This document shows, piece by piece, positions 1 to 9,037 of a stretch of DNA of 64,000 bases. Every line of letters starts with the position of its first letter. Positions within the stretch are counted from its first letter, which is position 1. The stretch comes from Verrucomicrobiota bacterium (GTDB lineage: Bacteria > Verrucomicrobiota > Verrucomicrobiia > Opitutales > Opitutaceae). The stretch spans positions 1-64,000 of the forward strand of contig JAEYUW010000009.1 of NCBI GenBank assembly GCA_023432225.1, written 5' to 3'. Both the position numbers and the translations under genes were made by a program. The notes under the pieces are model-generated. The model saw nothing but the letters and a program-made list of their open reading frames with translations, did no database searches and had not been told where the DNA came from.

Positions 1-284
1 TGGCTGCGATGGCGATTCCGGCGTTCCAGAAGGTCCGCGCTTCGTCGCAAGACAAGGCCGTGACGAACAACCTGCGCCAGCTGTCGGCCGCGGCTGACCA
101 ATACTTCCTGGAAAAAGGCTACAGCACGGTGACGTCCGACGAGCTCGTCGGCACGAACACGACGCAATACATCAAGGCCATCGCTCCGGCCGCCAACGAA
201 ACCTACCCGACCGGTCTGACCCAAGGCGTGCCGCTCACCGCGACGGGCATCGCCGGCCAGCGCACGGTCACCTACAGCAACTAA
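1..284 (+). CDS. Type IV pilin / pseudopilin-like protein, 3' part only
   Basis: The frame is open to the left edge of the window (first whole codon at base 3), so the start and the prepilin leader are missing. The visible part begins AAMAIPAFQKVR, which is what normally ends the N-terminal hydrophobic helix of type IV pilins and major pseudopilins. It continues with a helix containing NNLRQLSAAADQYFLEKG and a short soluble head ending in YSN. About 93 residues are visible. Pilins are inserted in the inner membrane, processed by a prepilin peptidase and polymerised into a fibre. Whether this is a pilus subunit or a secretion pseudopilin cannot be decided from the fragment. The secretion cluster at the other end of the window has its own GspG. 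A strong terminator follows after 27 bases, which fits an abundant single-gene transcript. Confidence 0.8.
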   Translation, partial: AAMAIPAFQKVRASSQDKAVTNNLRQLSAAADQYFLEKGYSTVTSDELVGTNTTQYIKAIAPAANETYPTGLTQGVPLTATGIAGQRTVTYSN

Positions 285-311
285 ACCGCTGTTTTAAGGT
301 TCCGGCATTGC

Positions 312-342
312 AAGCCGTCCCCTTTTCGTGGACGGCTTTTTT
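312..342 (+). terminator. Rho-independent terminator of the pilin gene
   Basis: A perfect 9-bp stem (AAGCCGTCC / GGACGGCTT) closes a 9-base loop and runs into six T residues at 337-342. It lies 27 bases after the pilin stop codon. The T-run touches the ATG at 343 of the next gene. Confidence 0.85.
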
Positions 343-2220
343 ATGCCCATGCTGAGGCTCGTTTTACGTAACCAGCTCTTCTGGCTCCTGCTCGGGCTGG
401 GCCTTGCCGCCCTCGTGGTCGGGCGCTGGATCATGACGCCAGAGCAGGCCATCACCTGGGTGTCCCGCGCCGGTTATTGGATCATGCTCGGCGCCTTTGT
501 CTGCTTCGCCGCCGCCGTGTGGAAGGTCGCGCGCCGCGGCCTCGCAGGCTGGAAACCGAGCCGCGCCGACGCAGGTGCGCTCGCCCTCGTGCTCGGGTGC
601 AGCCTGCTGTGGTCGGCGCACGAAAAACACGGCTTCAAGATCCTCGCCGACGAAGTGCTGCTGCTCGGCACGTCGATGGGCATCCACTACGACCGCGAAA
701 TCGGTTACCCCGCTCGCGCGAGCGACGCGACCGGCCCGCTGCTGCTCAGCCTCAAGGTCGTCGACAAGCGCCCTTTCTTTTTCCCGTTCGTGGTCGCGCT
801 CGTGCACGACCTCACCGGTTACCGGCCGACGAATCCGTTTTGGGTCAACACCGTCCTCGCGACCGTCTTCCTCGGGCTCGTCTACGGCCTCGGCTGGCAA
901 CTCGGTCGCTCCCGCTGGGCGGGCGCGCTGCTCGTGTTGCTCTTCGCCGGCCTGCCGCTCGCCGCGCAACAATCCGCGGGCGGCGGCTTCGAACTGCTGA
1001 ATCTGGTGATGATCCTCGTCGTGCTGCTCGCGGCGCGCCGCTACGCGCGCGAGCCCGACGACGATTCGCTCGAACTGCTCTGCCTCGCCGCCGTGCTGCT
1101 GGCGCTCACGCGCTACGAGTCGGTGCTGTTCATCCTTCCGGTCGCCGCGCTCGTGCTCTGGGGCTGGTGGCGTGCGGGACGCGTGATCCTCACCTGGCCG
1201 GTGCTGCTCGCCCCGGTATTTCTGTTGCCCTACGTGCTGCAAAACCGCGTCTTCGCCGCCAATCCCGCCACGTGGGAACTCGGCAGCAAGGGCGCGAGCG
1301 AGGTCTTCGCGCTGCACTACGTGCCGGACAATCTCGGGCACGCGCTCGCATTCTTCTTCGACCGCACCGGCTATCAGGCCAACTCGATCTATTTCGCCGC
1401 GCTCGGTCTGCTCGCGCTGCCGTTTCTGCTGCTGCTCACGATTCGCACGCTGCGCACCTCGCGCGACGACGCCACGAACCCCGCCGATGTCGGCAGCGCG
1501 TTCGTCGTGCTCGGCCTGTTCGCCATCGGCGCGCTCCTCATGATGTATTTCTGGGGGCAGTTTGATCATCCCGTGATCCGGCGCCTGAGCTTGCCGGTGC
1601 ATTTGCTGTTCGGCATCGCGATCGTGACGGTCGGCGCGAGCCTGTTGCGCTCGGCTCGCGGTTGGCAATGGGCCACGGCCGGCGCGGTGGGAGCACTGAT
1701 TTTCCAAAGCCTCCCGATGATGGCGCAACGCGCCTACGAGTGGGACTACACGCCCGGCATCGAGATGGCGTGGCGCGAGGAGTTTTTGAAAAAATTCCCG
1801 GCGCGCGACTACCTGTTCATCGATCAGGATTCCACGTTCTGGATCACGCAGCGCATGCCGGCGACGCCGATCAAACAGGCGACCGAGCGCAAGGAGGGCC
1901 TGGCCTACCACCTGCGCAATCACAGCTTCTCGGCGATGTATGTGTTCCAGCGCTTCAAGGTGAACCCCGACACCGGCGCGCTGACGCTTGATGCCGCGGA
2001 CGACATCGGACCGGACTTCGAACTCGAGCCGGTGGTCGAGAAACGCATCGCTACGCTGCACCTCGCGCGCATCAGCCGCGTGACCGCCATCCACGAAAAA
2101 GGCAACGTCGTCTCCCGCGCTGGACTCGCGCCGGTCGCGCCGGGCCCCGCGCGCACGCCGGAGGAGTTGGAGAAGGCGAAGGCGCAATACATCGAAAAGT
2201 GGATCAAACAACTGCCGTGA
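343..2220 (+). CDS. GT-C fold membrane glycosyltransferase-like protein, paralog 1
   Basis: An integral membrane protein of about 625 residues with roughly ten hydrophobic segments and a soluble C-terminal part of about 130 residues. An acidic pair D103-E104 lies in the loop after the early membrane segments, as in GT-C glycosyltransferases (ArnT/PMT-like), where such acids bind a polyprenyl-phosphate sugar donor. A DKRPFFFPF motif follows at about 141. The next gene has the same layout (DE, then DKRPIFF), so the two are tandem paralogs. Expected role: transfer of a sugar from a lipid carrier at the outer face of the inner membrane; donor and acceptor are unknown. ATG 343 or 349 is preferred because the upstream GTG at 328 lies inside the pilin terminator. 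The gene ends in a GTGA overlap with the next one. Confidence 0.7.
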   Translation: MPMLRLVLRNQLFWLLLGLGLAALVVGRWIMTPEQAITWVSRAGYWIMLGAFVCFAAAVWKVARRGLAGWKPSRADAGALALVLGCSLLWSAHEKHGFKILADEVLLLGTSMGIHYDREIGYPARASDATGPLLLSLKVVDKRPFFFPFVVALVHDLTGYRPTNPFWVNTVLATVFLGLVYGLGWQLGRSRWAGALLVLLFAGLPLAAQQSAGGGFELLNLVMILVVLLAARRYAREPDDDSLELLCLAAVLLALTRYESVLFILPVAALVLWGWWRAGRVILTWPVLLAPVFLLPYVLQNRVFAANPATWELGSKGASEVFALHYVPDNLGHALAFFFDRTGYQANSIYFAALGLLALPFLLLLTIRTLRTSRDDATNPADVGSAFVVLGLFAIGALLMMYFWGQFDHPVIRRLSLPVHLLFGIAIVTVGASLLRSARGWQWATAGAVGALIFQSLPMMAQRAYEWDYTPGIEMAWREEFLKKFPARDYLFIDQDSTFWITQRMPATPIKQATERKEGLAYHLRNHSFSAMYVFQRFKVNPDTGALTLDAADDIGPDFELEPVVEKRIATLHLARISRVTAIHEKGNVVSRAGLAPVAPGPARTPEELEKAKAQYIEKWIKQLP

Positions 2221-4046
2221 GTCCCGCGCGCGCCGGCGATCAGTCCGGCCCGCCGCGTCCCGATGCCGGCGCCCGCTTTCCGGTGCGCCTGCTGCTCTTC
2301 GGCGTCGTGGCCGTGGCGTCGGTTTACTTCGGCTTCGTGGCTCCCAGCGTCGCGACGGCCGGCCGGCTCGTGCAGCACTACGCCTACTACACGATGGCGG
2401 CGACGTTTGCCTGGGCCGTGCTCGCGTGGGCGCAACTCGCGCCAACGTGGTGGCGCGAACAAGTGCGGCTCACGCGTCGCGAAGTCGCCACCCTCGTCGG
2501 CATCATCGGCGTGCTGACGCTCATCGCCGTCCTGACGACGCCCTACACCTACAAGATTCTCTACGACGAGTTCGTGCTCCAATCCACCGCGCGCAACCTG
2601 CACGAGATTCGCGAAGTCGGCGCCATCACGCGCGGCTACGAGGTCGACGGCGTGTTTCGCGGCGTCAGTTCCTACCTCGATAAGCGTCCGATCTTTTTCA
2701 CGTTCCTCGTCTCGCTGCTGCACGATGCGACGGGTTATCGCGAGGGCAATGCCTTCGCCCTGAACACGGCGCTGCTGCCGGTCATTCTCGGACTCGTCTA
2801 CCTGCTCGCGCGCCGGCTCGTGAGTCACGCCGCCGCGTGCGTGGCCGTCGTCAGTTTCGGCGCCTTCCCGCTACTCGCCTATAACGCGACCGGTGCCGGC
2901 ATGGAGATGGTCAACCTGGCGATGCTACTGCTCACGATGCTGCTCGCGGCGTTCTACCTCGATGCGCCGGACGAGCCGCGTCTCGCGGCGTTGATTCTGA
3001 GCGCCGTGCTGCTCGCGCAATCGCGCTACGAGTCTGCGCTCTACATCGCGCCGACGGCGCTCGTCGTGCTCGAAGGCTGGCGGCGGAGCGGGCGCGCCGT
3101 GCTGCCGGCCGCCGCGATCCTCGCGCCGGCGCTGCTCGTGCCGTATGCGCTGCACAACGTTTACCTGTCCGGCACGCCGAGCCTGTGGGAATTGCGGCCG
3201 GGCGAGGAGCATCGTTTCGCGCTGAGCTTCGGCGTGAACAACCTGCAACACGCGTTCCGGTTCTTCTTCGATTTCTCCGGCCTCATGCTGAATTCCTGGT
3301 GGCTCGCCGTCGCCGGAATGCCCGCGCTCGTTTGGTGCGTCGTGCAACTGCTCCGCCGCTGGCGTCGCGCCGCGACGATGCCGGCCCCGGTGGCCGCCAC
3401 GCTGGTTTTCGGCGGCGCGATCTGCGGCGGTCTCGGACTGTTGATGTTCTATTATTGGGGCGAACTCGACGATCCGATCGTCGCGCGCCTGAGTCTGCCG
3501 TTTTGCGCGCTGCTGGCGCTCGCGCTGGCGTGGACCGTCGATCGCGTGCCGACGCGCGGGCGTCGCTTGGCACTCACGCTCGGCGTGGGCGGCGCCGCAG
3601 TGGCCTACGCGACGACCGGCTTGAAGGCGAACGCCACGCACTGGCAGCTCAACGTGCTGATGCGCGAAATCGAGTGGGAAGCGGAAACAATCGACGCGCT
3701 CCCGCCGGCGCGCCGGCTCGTCATCACCAACAAATCGTCGCTTTACTGGACCGTGCGCGAAATGCCGTCGGTGCAGATTCCGCGCGCACGCTGGCGCGCT
3801 GAAAACGTGAAATTCCATCTCGATCACCACTCGTTCGACGAAGTCATCGTCTGTCAGGGGCTGCGTGCGGTTGGTCCTGATGGCGGCTTCCAGATCGATC
3901 CGCTTGACCGCCTGCCGGAGTCGTTCGTGCTCGAGCCGATCGTCGAGCGGCGCTGGGCCGGACGCATCGCGCGCCTGAGCCGCGTGGTGGAAATTCGGCT
4001 CGCGCCGACTGTGCGGCACGGTGAGATGGGGCCTTTCCCGCCATGA
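2217..4046 (+). CDS. GT-C fold membrane glycosyltransferase-like protein, paralog 2
   Basis: A membrane protein of about 609 residues, paralogous to the preceding gene. It shares the acidic pair (D117-E118 in KILYDEFV), the DKRPIFF motif near 155, the NTALLPVILGLVYLLARR helix and a soluble C-terminal domain. Expected to be a lipid-carrier-dependent glycosyltransferase of unknown specificity. GTG 2217 is chosen because it overlaps the previous stop as GTGA, the pattern used by most genes in this train; a GTG at 2199 is possible. The 3' end overlaps the next gene as ATGA, which suggests translational coupling. Two adjacent divergent paralogs could add successive sugars or use different acceptors; that is inference. 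Confidence 0.7.
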   Translation: MSPARAGDQSGPPRPDAGARFPVRLLLFGVVAVASVYFGFVAPSVATAGRLVQHYAYYTMAATFAWAVLAWAQLAPTWWREQVRLTRREVATLVGIIGVLTLIAVLTTPYTYKILYDEFVLQSTARNLHEIREVGAITRGYEVDGVFRGVSSYLDKRPIFFTFLVSLLHDATGYREGNAFALNTALLPVILGLVYLLARRLVSHAAACVAVVSFGAFPLLAYNATGAGMEMVNLAMLLLTMLLAAFYLDAPDEPRLAALILSAVLLAQSRYESALYIAPTALVVLEGWRRSGRAVLPAAAILAPALLVPYALHNVYLSGTPSLWELRPGEEHRFALSFGVNNLQHAFRFFFDFSGLMLNSWWLAVAGMPALVWCVVQLLRRWRRAATMPAPVAATLVFGGAICGGLGLLMFYYWGELDDPIVARLSLPFCALLALALAWTVDRVPTRGRRLALTLGVGGAAVAYATTGLKANATHWQLNVLMREIEWEAETIDALPPARRLVITNKSSLYWTVREMPSVQIPRARWRAENVKFHLDHHSFDEVIVCQGLRAVGPDGGFQIDPLDRLPESFVLEPIVERRWAGRIARLSRVVEIRLAPTVRHGEMGPFPP

Positions 4047-5512
4047 CCAAGGCCGCGCCACCGTCGGGTTCCCTGCAGTCGCATTTTGATTGGGTTGCCA
4101 CCCACGACGCGGGCGCGCGCGCCGTGCAGAGCGGCTTTCACGCACAGCTCCGCGCGCATTTCCAGCATCACATCGCCGAGGGCGAGCGCGTGCTTGAACT
4201 CGGTTGCGGCGCTGGCGACCTCCTCGCCGCGCTGCGGCCCTCGCGTGGACTCGGCATCGATTTCAGCGCGGCGATGATCGAGAAGGCGCGCGCGCGCCAT
4301 GGCGCGCAATCCGGCCTCGAATTCCGCGTGCTCGACGCCGACGCCGCGGAGTGGAGCGAACCGTTCGATCACATCATCCTCGATTACCTCACGGGTTATC
4401 TGCCGGACATCCAGCGCGTGCTCGAGCGCTTGCGCGCCGCCGCGCATCCGCGCACGCGCCTGCACCTCACGTCGCTCAACACGCCGTGGCGCGGGCCGCT
4501 GCGCGTCGCCACCGCCGTCGGCGCGGTGATGCCGCAACCGCCGAGCGCGTGGCTCGCTCACGGTGACCTGATGAACCTGCTCGAACTCGCCGGCTGGGAC
4601 GTTGTGTGCTTCGAGCGGCTCCAACTGCTGCCGTTCAACGTCCCGCTGCTCTCCGGCTTCTTCAACCGCACGCTCGTGCGCCTGCCGTTCTTCCGCCACT
4701 TCGGCATCACGCTCGCACTGACGGCGCGGCCGCGCATCGCGCCGCGGCTCGAGGGCGAGATTTCCTGTTCGGTCATCGTCCCGGCGCGCAACGAGTCGGG
4801 CAACATCCGCGCCGCGCTCGAGCGCATCCCGGTGCTTGGCCGCCGCACGGAAGTGATCTTCGTCGAAGGCCACAGCAAGGACGACACCTGGGCCACGATC
4901 CAACGCGAGTGCGCCGCCTACCGCGGTCCGCACGAGGTGCGCTTCATCCAGCAGCCCGGCAAGGGCAAGTGGGACGCGGTCCACGCGGGCTTCGCGATCG
5001 CGCGCGGCGACGTGCTCGTCATCCAGGATGCCGATCTGACCGCGCCGCCGGAGGAGCTGCCGAAATTCTTCGCCGCGATCACGAGCGGCACGGCGGAGTT
5101 CGCGAACGGCAGCCGTCTCGTCTATCCGATGGAAGACCGCGCGATGCGCTTCCTGAATTTTCTCGGCAACAAATTCTTCGCGCTCTCGCTCTCGTTCGTG
5201 CTCGGCCAGCCGGTGAAGGACAGCCTGTGCGGCACCAAGATGCTGCTGCGCTCCGACTACGAGCGCGTGCTGCGGCGCATCGCGCCGTTCGGCAACTTCG
5301 ATCCGTTCGGCGATTTCAACCTGCTCTTCGGCTCCGCGCTGCTCGATCTGCACATCCGCGACGTGCCGGTGCGCTACAAGGATCGCACTTACGGCGAGAC
5401 GAACATCTCGCGCTTCCGCCACGGCGCGCTGCTTTTTCGCATGACGTGGTTCGGACTGTGGCGGCTGCGCTGCTACCCGTCGGTTGCCCCGAGTCGCACG
5501 CCGCAGGTATGA
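4043..5512 (+). CDS. SAM methyltransferase - GT2 glycosyltransferase fusion
   Basis: Two domains lie in one 489-residue chain. Residues 1-230 form a class I SAM-dependent methyltransferase with motif I LELGCGAGDLL at 51-61 and IDFSAAMIEKAR as the acidic-loop region. From about residue 240 a GT2 (GT-A fold) glycosyltransferase follows: CSVIVPARNESGNI, then the metal-binding DxD in IQDADL (D329, D331), and later SLCGTKML and DRTYGETNISRF. The second half resembles dolichol/polyprenyl-phosphate sugar synthases, which charge a lipid carrier, but no C-terminal membrane anchor is obvious. It sits inside the GT-C train with ATGA overlaps on both sides, so it may make the lipid-linked donor for its membrane neighbours. 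The fusion also suggests a methylated product. Domain assignment is firm; substrates are unknown. Confidence 0.8.
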   Translation: MTKAAPPSGSLQSHFDWVATHDAGARAVQSGFHAQLRAHFQHHIAEGERVLELGCGAGDLLAALRPSRGLGIDFSAAMIEKARARHGAQSGLEFRVLDADAAEWSEPFDHIILDYLTGYLPDIQRVLERLRAAAHPRTRLHLTSLNTPWRGPLRVATAVGAVMPQPPSAWLAHGDLMNLLELAGWDVVCFERLQLLPFNVPLLSGFFNRTLVRLPFFRHFGITLALTARPRIAPRLEGEISCSVIVPARNESGNIRAALERIPVLGRRTEVIFVEGHSKDDTWATIQRECAAYRGPHEVRFIQQPGKGKWDAVHAGFAIARGDVLVIQDADLTAPPEELPKFFAAITSGTAEFANGSRLVYPMEDRAMRFLNFLGNKFFALSLSFVLGQPVKDSLCGTKMLLRSDYERVLRRIAPFGNFDPFGDFNLLFGSALLDLHIRDVPVRYKDRTYGETNISRFRHGALLFRMTWFGLWRLRCYPSVAPSRTPQV

Positions 5513-6753
5513 GTGTGGACCGCCAACGCTGGCGCTGGAGCGTGGGCTGTTTCGCGGCGTTGATCGGCGTGTTTCTGGTGCTGGTGCTCAACGAAACCTG
5601 GTGGGCGCACCTGGGCGTGTTTCACCTGCGGCCGTATTTCGCGGACACGGTGGCGATTCTCGCCGCGGGTCAGGCGCAAGAGGCGGGGCGCGACGTTTTT
5701 CTGGGCAATCCGTTCGATCCGTTCGGCCGGCCGCATGTTTACGGCGCGTGGTGGTTGGTCACCGGTCCGCTCGGCCTCGTGGTGCGGGACGCGTGGTGGC
5801 TTGGCGCGGCGCTGGGTGTGGCGTTTGCCGTCACTGCGCTCGTGCTGATGGCGCCGCGCACGGCGCGCGAAGCGGCCGTCGCCTTTCTGCTGCTCGTCTC
5901 GCCGCCCGTGTTGCTCGGCATCGAGCGCGCGAACAACGACCTCGTGATTTTCCTGCTGCTCGCGTTGGCCGCGGCGGGATTGGCGCGGTCGCGCTTCGCC
6001 GCGGGTGCGAGTGGTGTGCTGACGCTGGTGCTCGCGTCGGTGCTCAAATTCTATCCGCTCGCCGCGCTCGGCGCGGTGCTGGTCCGTCGCGAACGGCTGC
6101 CGCGACTGGTGCTGACGCTGATCGCCGCGCTGGCGTTGTTCGCGGTGCTGTGGTGGACGCAGCGCGAAGCGTTTTTCCGCGCGCTCGCCGTGATGCCGCG
6201 CCCGGACACGCTCTACGCCTACGGCGTTCGGGTGTTGTCGATTTCGTGGACCAGCGCCGAGGGCGCACGACTCTGGCTCGCGAGCGGTTTGCTGGTGGGA
6301 GTGGTCGGCGCGTGGTGGCTGCTGTGGCCGGTGCGCGCGGCGATCACGCGAGCGCTGCCGGAGGACGGTGTGATTGTGACGGCCGCGGTGGCGGGCGGTG
6401 CTTGCTGGCTGTTTTGCTATGTGGCGAATACCAACTACGCCTACCGCGCTGTGCTGCTGGTGTTGGTGGCGCCGTTGTGGCTGCAACTCGCGCGCAGCGC
6501 GGACATCGCGGCGCGCGCGCTGGGCTGGAGGGCGAGCGGGCTGTTGCTCGTGACCCTGTGGAGCGCGCTGCCGAAATATCATGCGATTGAATCGCTGCGT
6601 GCCCAGGGCGGCACCTCGGCTCCGCTCCGCCATGTCACGCTCGCGGTGTGCGGACTCGAGCAAGGACTGGTCCTGGCGACCAGTGCGCTGCTGCTCGTCG
6701 CGCTCGCAGCGTGGACTTGGCGCCGGCTCGGCGCGCTGAAAACGCTTGGCTGA
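5509..6753 (+). CDS. GT87-like (DUF2029) membrane mannosyltransferase homolog
   Basis: A membrane protein of 414 residues with about ten hydrophobic segments. Two hallmarks of the GT87/DUF2029 family are visible: ERANNDLVIFLL (139-150), corresponding to the usual ER-G-N-D loop, and a lysine-containing LKFYPLAAL (about 179-187). Characterised GT87 members use polyprenyl-phosphate mannose at the outer face of the membrane. The ATG at 5509 overlaps the preceding stop as ATGA. The 3' end overlaps the next gene by 8 bases. The fusion gene just upstream is a plausible source of a polyprenyl-linked donor. Acceptor unknown. Confidence 0.72.
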   Translation: MSVDRQRWRWSVGCFAALIGVFLVLVLNETWWAHLGVFHLRPYFADTVAILAAGQAQEAGRDVFLGNPFDPFGRPHVYGAWWLVTGPLGLVVRDAWWLGAALGVAFAVTALVLMAPRTAREAAVAFLLLVSPPVLLGIERANNDLVIFLLLALAAAGLARSRFAAGASGVLTLVLASVLKFYPLAALGAVLVRRERLPRLVLTLIAALALFAVLWWTQREAFFRALAVMPRPDTLYAYGVRVLSISWTSAEGARLWLASGLLVGVVGAWWLLWPVRAAITRALPEDGVIVTAAVAGGACWLFCYVANTNYAYRAVLLVLVAPLWLQLARSADIAARALGWRASGLLLVTLWSALPKYHAIESLRAQGGTSAPLRHVTLAVCGLEQGLVLATSALLLVALAAWTWRRLGALKTLG

Positions 6754-9037
6754 AATCGCGGCACAACTCTGGGCCTTGTTGCCGCTGGCGGTGCTCGTGG
6801 CCCTGTGGCGCTGGCGCGCGCAGCACGTGTCGAGTCTCGCCGCGCTGCTCGAGGCCGCCGTGGGTTTCGCCGCTCTGGTGTGGGCGGGGTCGAATCTGTT
6901 GAGCGCGTTCGATGTGTTTCGTCCCGACGTGCTGCGCGGCGTTTGGCTCGGCGCCGGTGCGCTTGCGATCGTGGCGCTGTGGCGCACACGGAGTGCGTGG
7001 CCGCGCTGGTCGCGGCCGACGAGTGCGGTGGAATGGACGCTGGTCGCCGTCGCGGTCGCGCTGCTCGCAGTGACATTCGCTCGCGCGGTGCTCGCGCCGC
7101 CGAACACGGTCGACGTGCTCAATTATCATCTGCCGCGCCAGCTGATGTGGCTGCAGCAGGGCAGTCTCGCGCCGTTTGCGACGTTGAACGACCGGCAGAA
7201 CATGATGCCGCCGCTCGCGGAGGTGATCGGCGCGCAGTTTCTCGCGCTCACCGGCGACGATCGCTGGGCGAACCTGCCGCAATGGGCCGCGTATGCCGGA
7301 CTGGCCGTGGCGCTCGCCGTGCTCGTGCGGCGTTTGGGCGGGTCGCGCGCCGCCGCGGGCGTGGCCGCGCTCCTCGGGCTGTTGTTGCCGATGGCTTATC
7401 ACGAGGCGAGCAATGCGAAGAACGATCTCTTGTCCGCATTCTGGATTGTCGTGGGCGCGGCGGAGCTGGCGCGGTGGCGCGCGCCGGATTTTGCCGCGAC
7501 ACGTTGGACCGCGCTGCGTCTCGCGCTGCCGTTCACACTCGCGTGGCTGACGAAGAGCACGGCGATGCTGTTCGTGCCGCCGCTGCTCGTTGCCGGGCTG
7601 TGGCCGTGGATGCGGCGAACGCACGTGCGGGAGCAGCTGCGCGTGTTGGCGCCCGCGGCCTTGCTGGCTCTGCTGCTGATCGCGCCGTTTCATCTGCGGA
7701 ATCTCGCGTGGTATGGCACGCCGTTGGGCGAGCATCGCGGCGAGGATGGCGGTGCGTTGCGGGTCGAGGCCATGGGACCGCGATTCTTCGCGTCGAACGT
7801 GCTTCGTCACGCGTCGCAGCACGTGATGTCGCCGTGGACCGGTTGGAACGCCGCTTGGCTGCGCGGCGTCGAGCGTGCGCACGCGGCGATGGGCGTCGAC
7901 GTCAACGACCGGCGCACGACGCTGTGGATTCTCAATTTCGGCCCGACCTACGCACCCGCGGACGAGACGCTCGCCGGCGCGCCGCTGCACCTCGCGCTCG
8001 GTCTGCCGTTGCTGCTCGCGCTCGCCGCGGGCTGGCGTGCGGGCGGCGACGGCGCGCGCGTGCGCTGGCTCGCGTTGGCGGTGTTGGGCGGAGCGGTGTT
8101 GTTTTGCGCGGCGTTGAAGTGGCAGCCGTGGGCGCCGCGGTTGCAACTGCCGCTGTTCGCACTGGGCATTCCCGCGTGCGTGCTGGCGGTGGTGGCAAGC
8201 TGGCCGACTCGCGCGGCGGGTTTCGCCGCGATTGCCTTGGGCGGCGCGGTGGCCGTGTGGGGACCGGGCGCGGACACACAGGGGCGCACGCTGTGGCAAC
8301 ACCCGCGCATCGATGAGCTGCCGCGCGAACTGAATTTCTATCGCACGCTCACGCATCTCGCCGCCCGCGACGCCGGACTGGCGGAGCTGGTCGCGCGGAG
8401 CGGCGCGCGCGCGGTGGATCTGCAAAGCGTGCACGACATCGCCTATCCGCTGATGCGCCGGCTGCAGCGCACGGTGCCGGGCATCCATTTTGTGGGTGCG
8501 CCCGCGCAGCGCGGGTCGGTCGATGGCATCCTCGTGCTGTCTCTCGGCGCGCCGCTCGCGCTCTACGGCGAATATGGCGGGCGCAGCGATTGGCGGTTGG
8601 TCGGGGCCGGGACCGGTGACGGGTTCTACTTACCCGACGCGCGAGTGCGGGAATTGGGTTGGGCGGATCGACTGCCGCAATTCGCTGGTTGGACGCAGCA
8701 ATCCGGTCTGCCGCTCGCGGAGCGAATCTGGCCGGAGGCGGGGCGCTTGCTGGTGCGCGAAATTCCATCCGGACGCGGCGAACTCGTTTACGCGGCCGTG
8801 GGTCGTCCGGCGCGATTGCGCGGCGTGGTGCGGCGGGACGGAAACGCGGCGGAGGATTTTCAGATCACCGTGACGGTCGCGGGTCAGCCGGTCGGCATCG
8901 TGGAAATCGGTCGCGGCGTGGCGCACGAGTTCGAGGTGCAGATCTCCGGTGCGCCGGGCGTGCACGTGGTGGGATTGCAGGTGCCCGCGAGCGTGGCGCG
9001 CGAGATCGTCTTCACCCGCTTGCAAGTCACGGACTAG
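6746..9037 (+). CDS. Large GT-C-like membrane protein with C-terminal soluble domain
   Basis: About 763 residues. The first ~500 residues carry ten or more hydrophobic segments with a conserved-looking loop around NTVDVLNYHLPRQLMWLQQG and NAKNDLLSAFW. The rest, from about residue 530, is soluble and probably beta-rich. This is the general architecture of GT39/GT-C glycosyltransferases with an extracytoplasmic tail. The only start that fits the preceding gene is TTG 6746, which overlaps its stop by 8 bases; no better ATG lies before the first membrane segment. It is the last gene of the plus-strand train and its 3' end overlaps the convergent minus-strand train by 11 bases. Specific function unknown. 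Confidence 0.6.
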   Translation: MAEIAAQLWALLPLAVLVALWRWRAQHVSSLAALLEAAVGFAALVWAGSNLLSAFDVFRPDVLRGVWLGAGALAIVALWRTRSAWPRWSRPTSAVEWTLVAVAVALLAVTFARAVLAPPNTVDVLNYHLPRQLMWLQQGSLAPFATLNDRQNMMPPLAEVIGAQFLALTGDDRWANLPQWAAYAGLAVALAVLVRRLGGSRAAAGVAALLGLLLPMAYHEASNAKNDLLSAFWIVVGAAELARWRAPDFAATRWTALRLALPFTLAWLTKSTAMLFVPPLLVAGLWPWMRRTHVREQLRVLAPAALLALLLIAPFHLRNLAWYGTPLGEHRGEDGGALRVEAMGPRFFASNVLRHASQHVMSPWTGWNAAWLRGVERAHAAMGVDVNDRRTTLWILNFGPTYAPADETLAGAPLHLALGLPLLLALAAGWRAGGDGARVRWLALAVLGGAVLFCAALKWQPWAPRLQLPLFALGIPACVLAVVASWPTRAAGFAAIALGGAVAVWGPGADTQGRTLWQHPRIDELPRELNFYRTLTHLAARDAGLAELVARSGARAVDLQSVHDIAYPLMRRLQRTVPGIHFVGAPAQRGSVDGILVLSLGAPLALYGEYGGRSDWRLVGAGTGDGFYLPDARVRELGWADRLPQFAGWTQQSGLPLAERIWPEAGRLLVREIPSGRGELVYAAVGRPARLRGVVRRDGNAAEDFQITVTVAGQPVGIVEIGRGVAHEFEVQISGAPGVHVVGLQVPASVAREIVFTRLQVTD

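Noticed and set aside
328..342. GTG 328 as start of the first GT-C gene
   Set aside because: It lies inside the pilin terminator hairpin and adds only MDGFF before a better ATG.
364..2445. A 693-codon minus-strand open frame across the first GT-C gene
   Set aside because: Arg/Gln/Glu/His-rich shadow with no hydrophobic or domain pattern; the opposite strand codes for a well-formed membrane protein.
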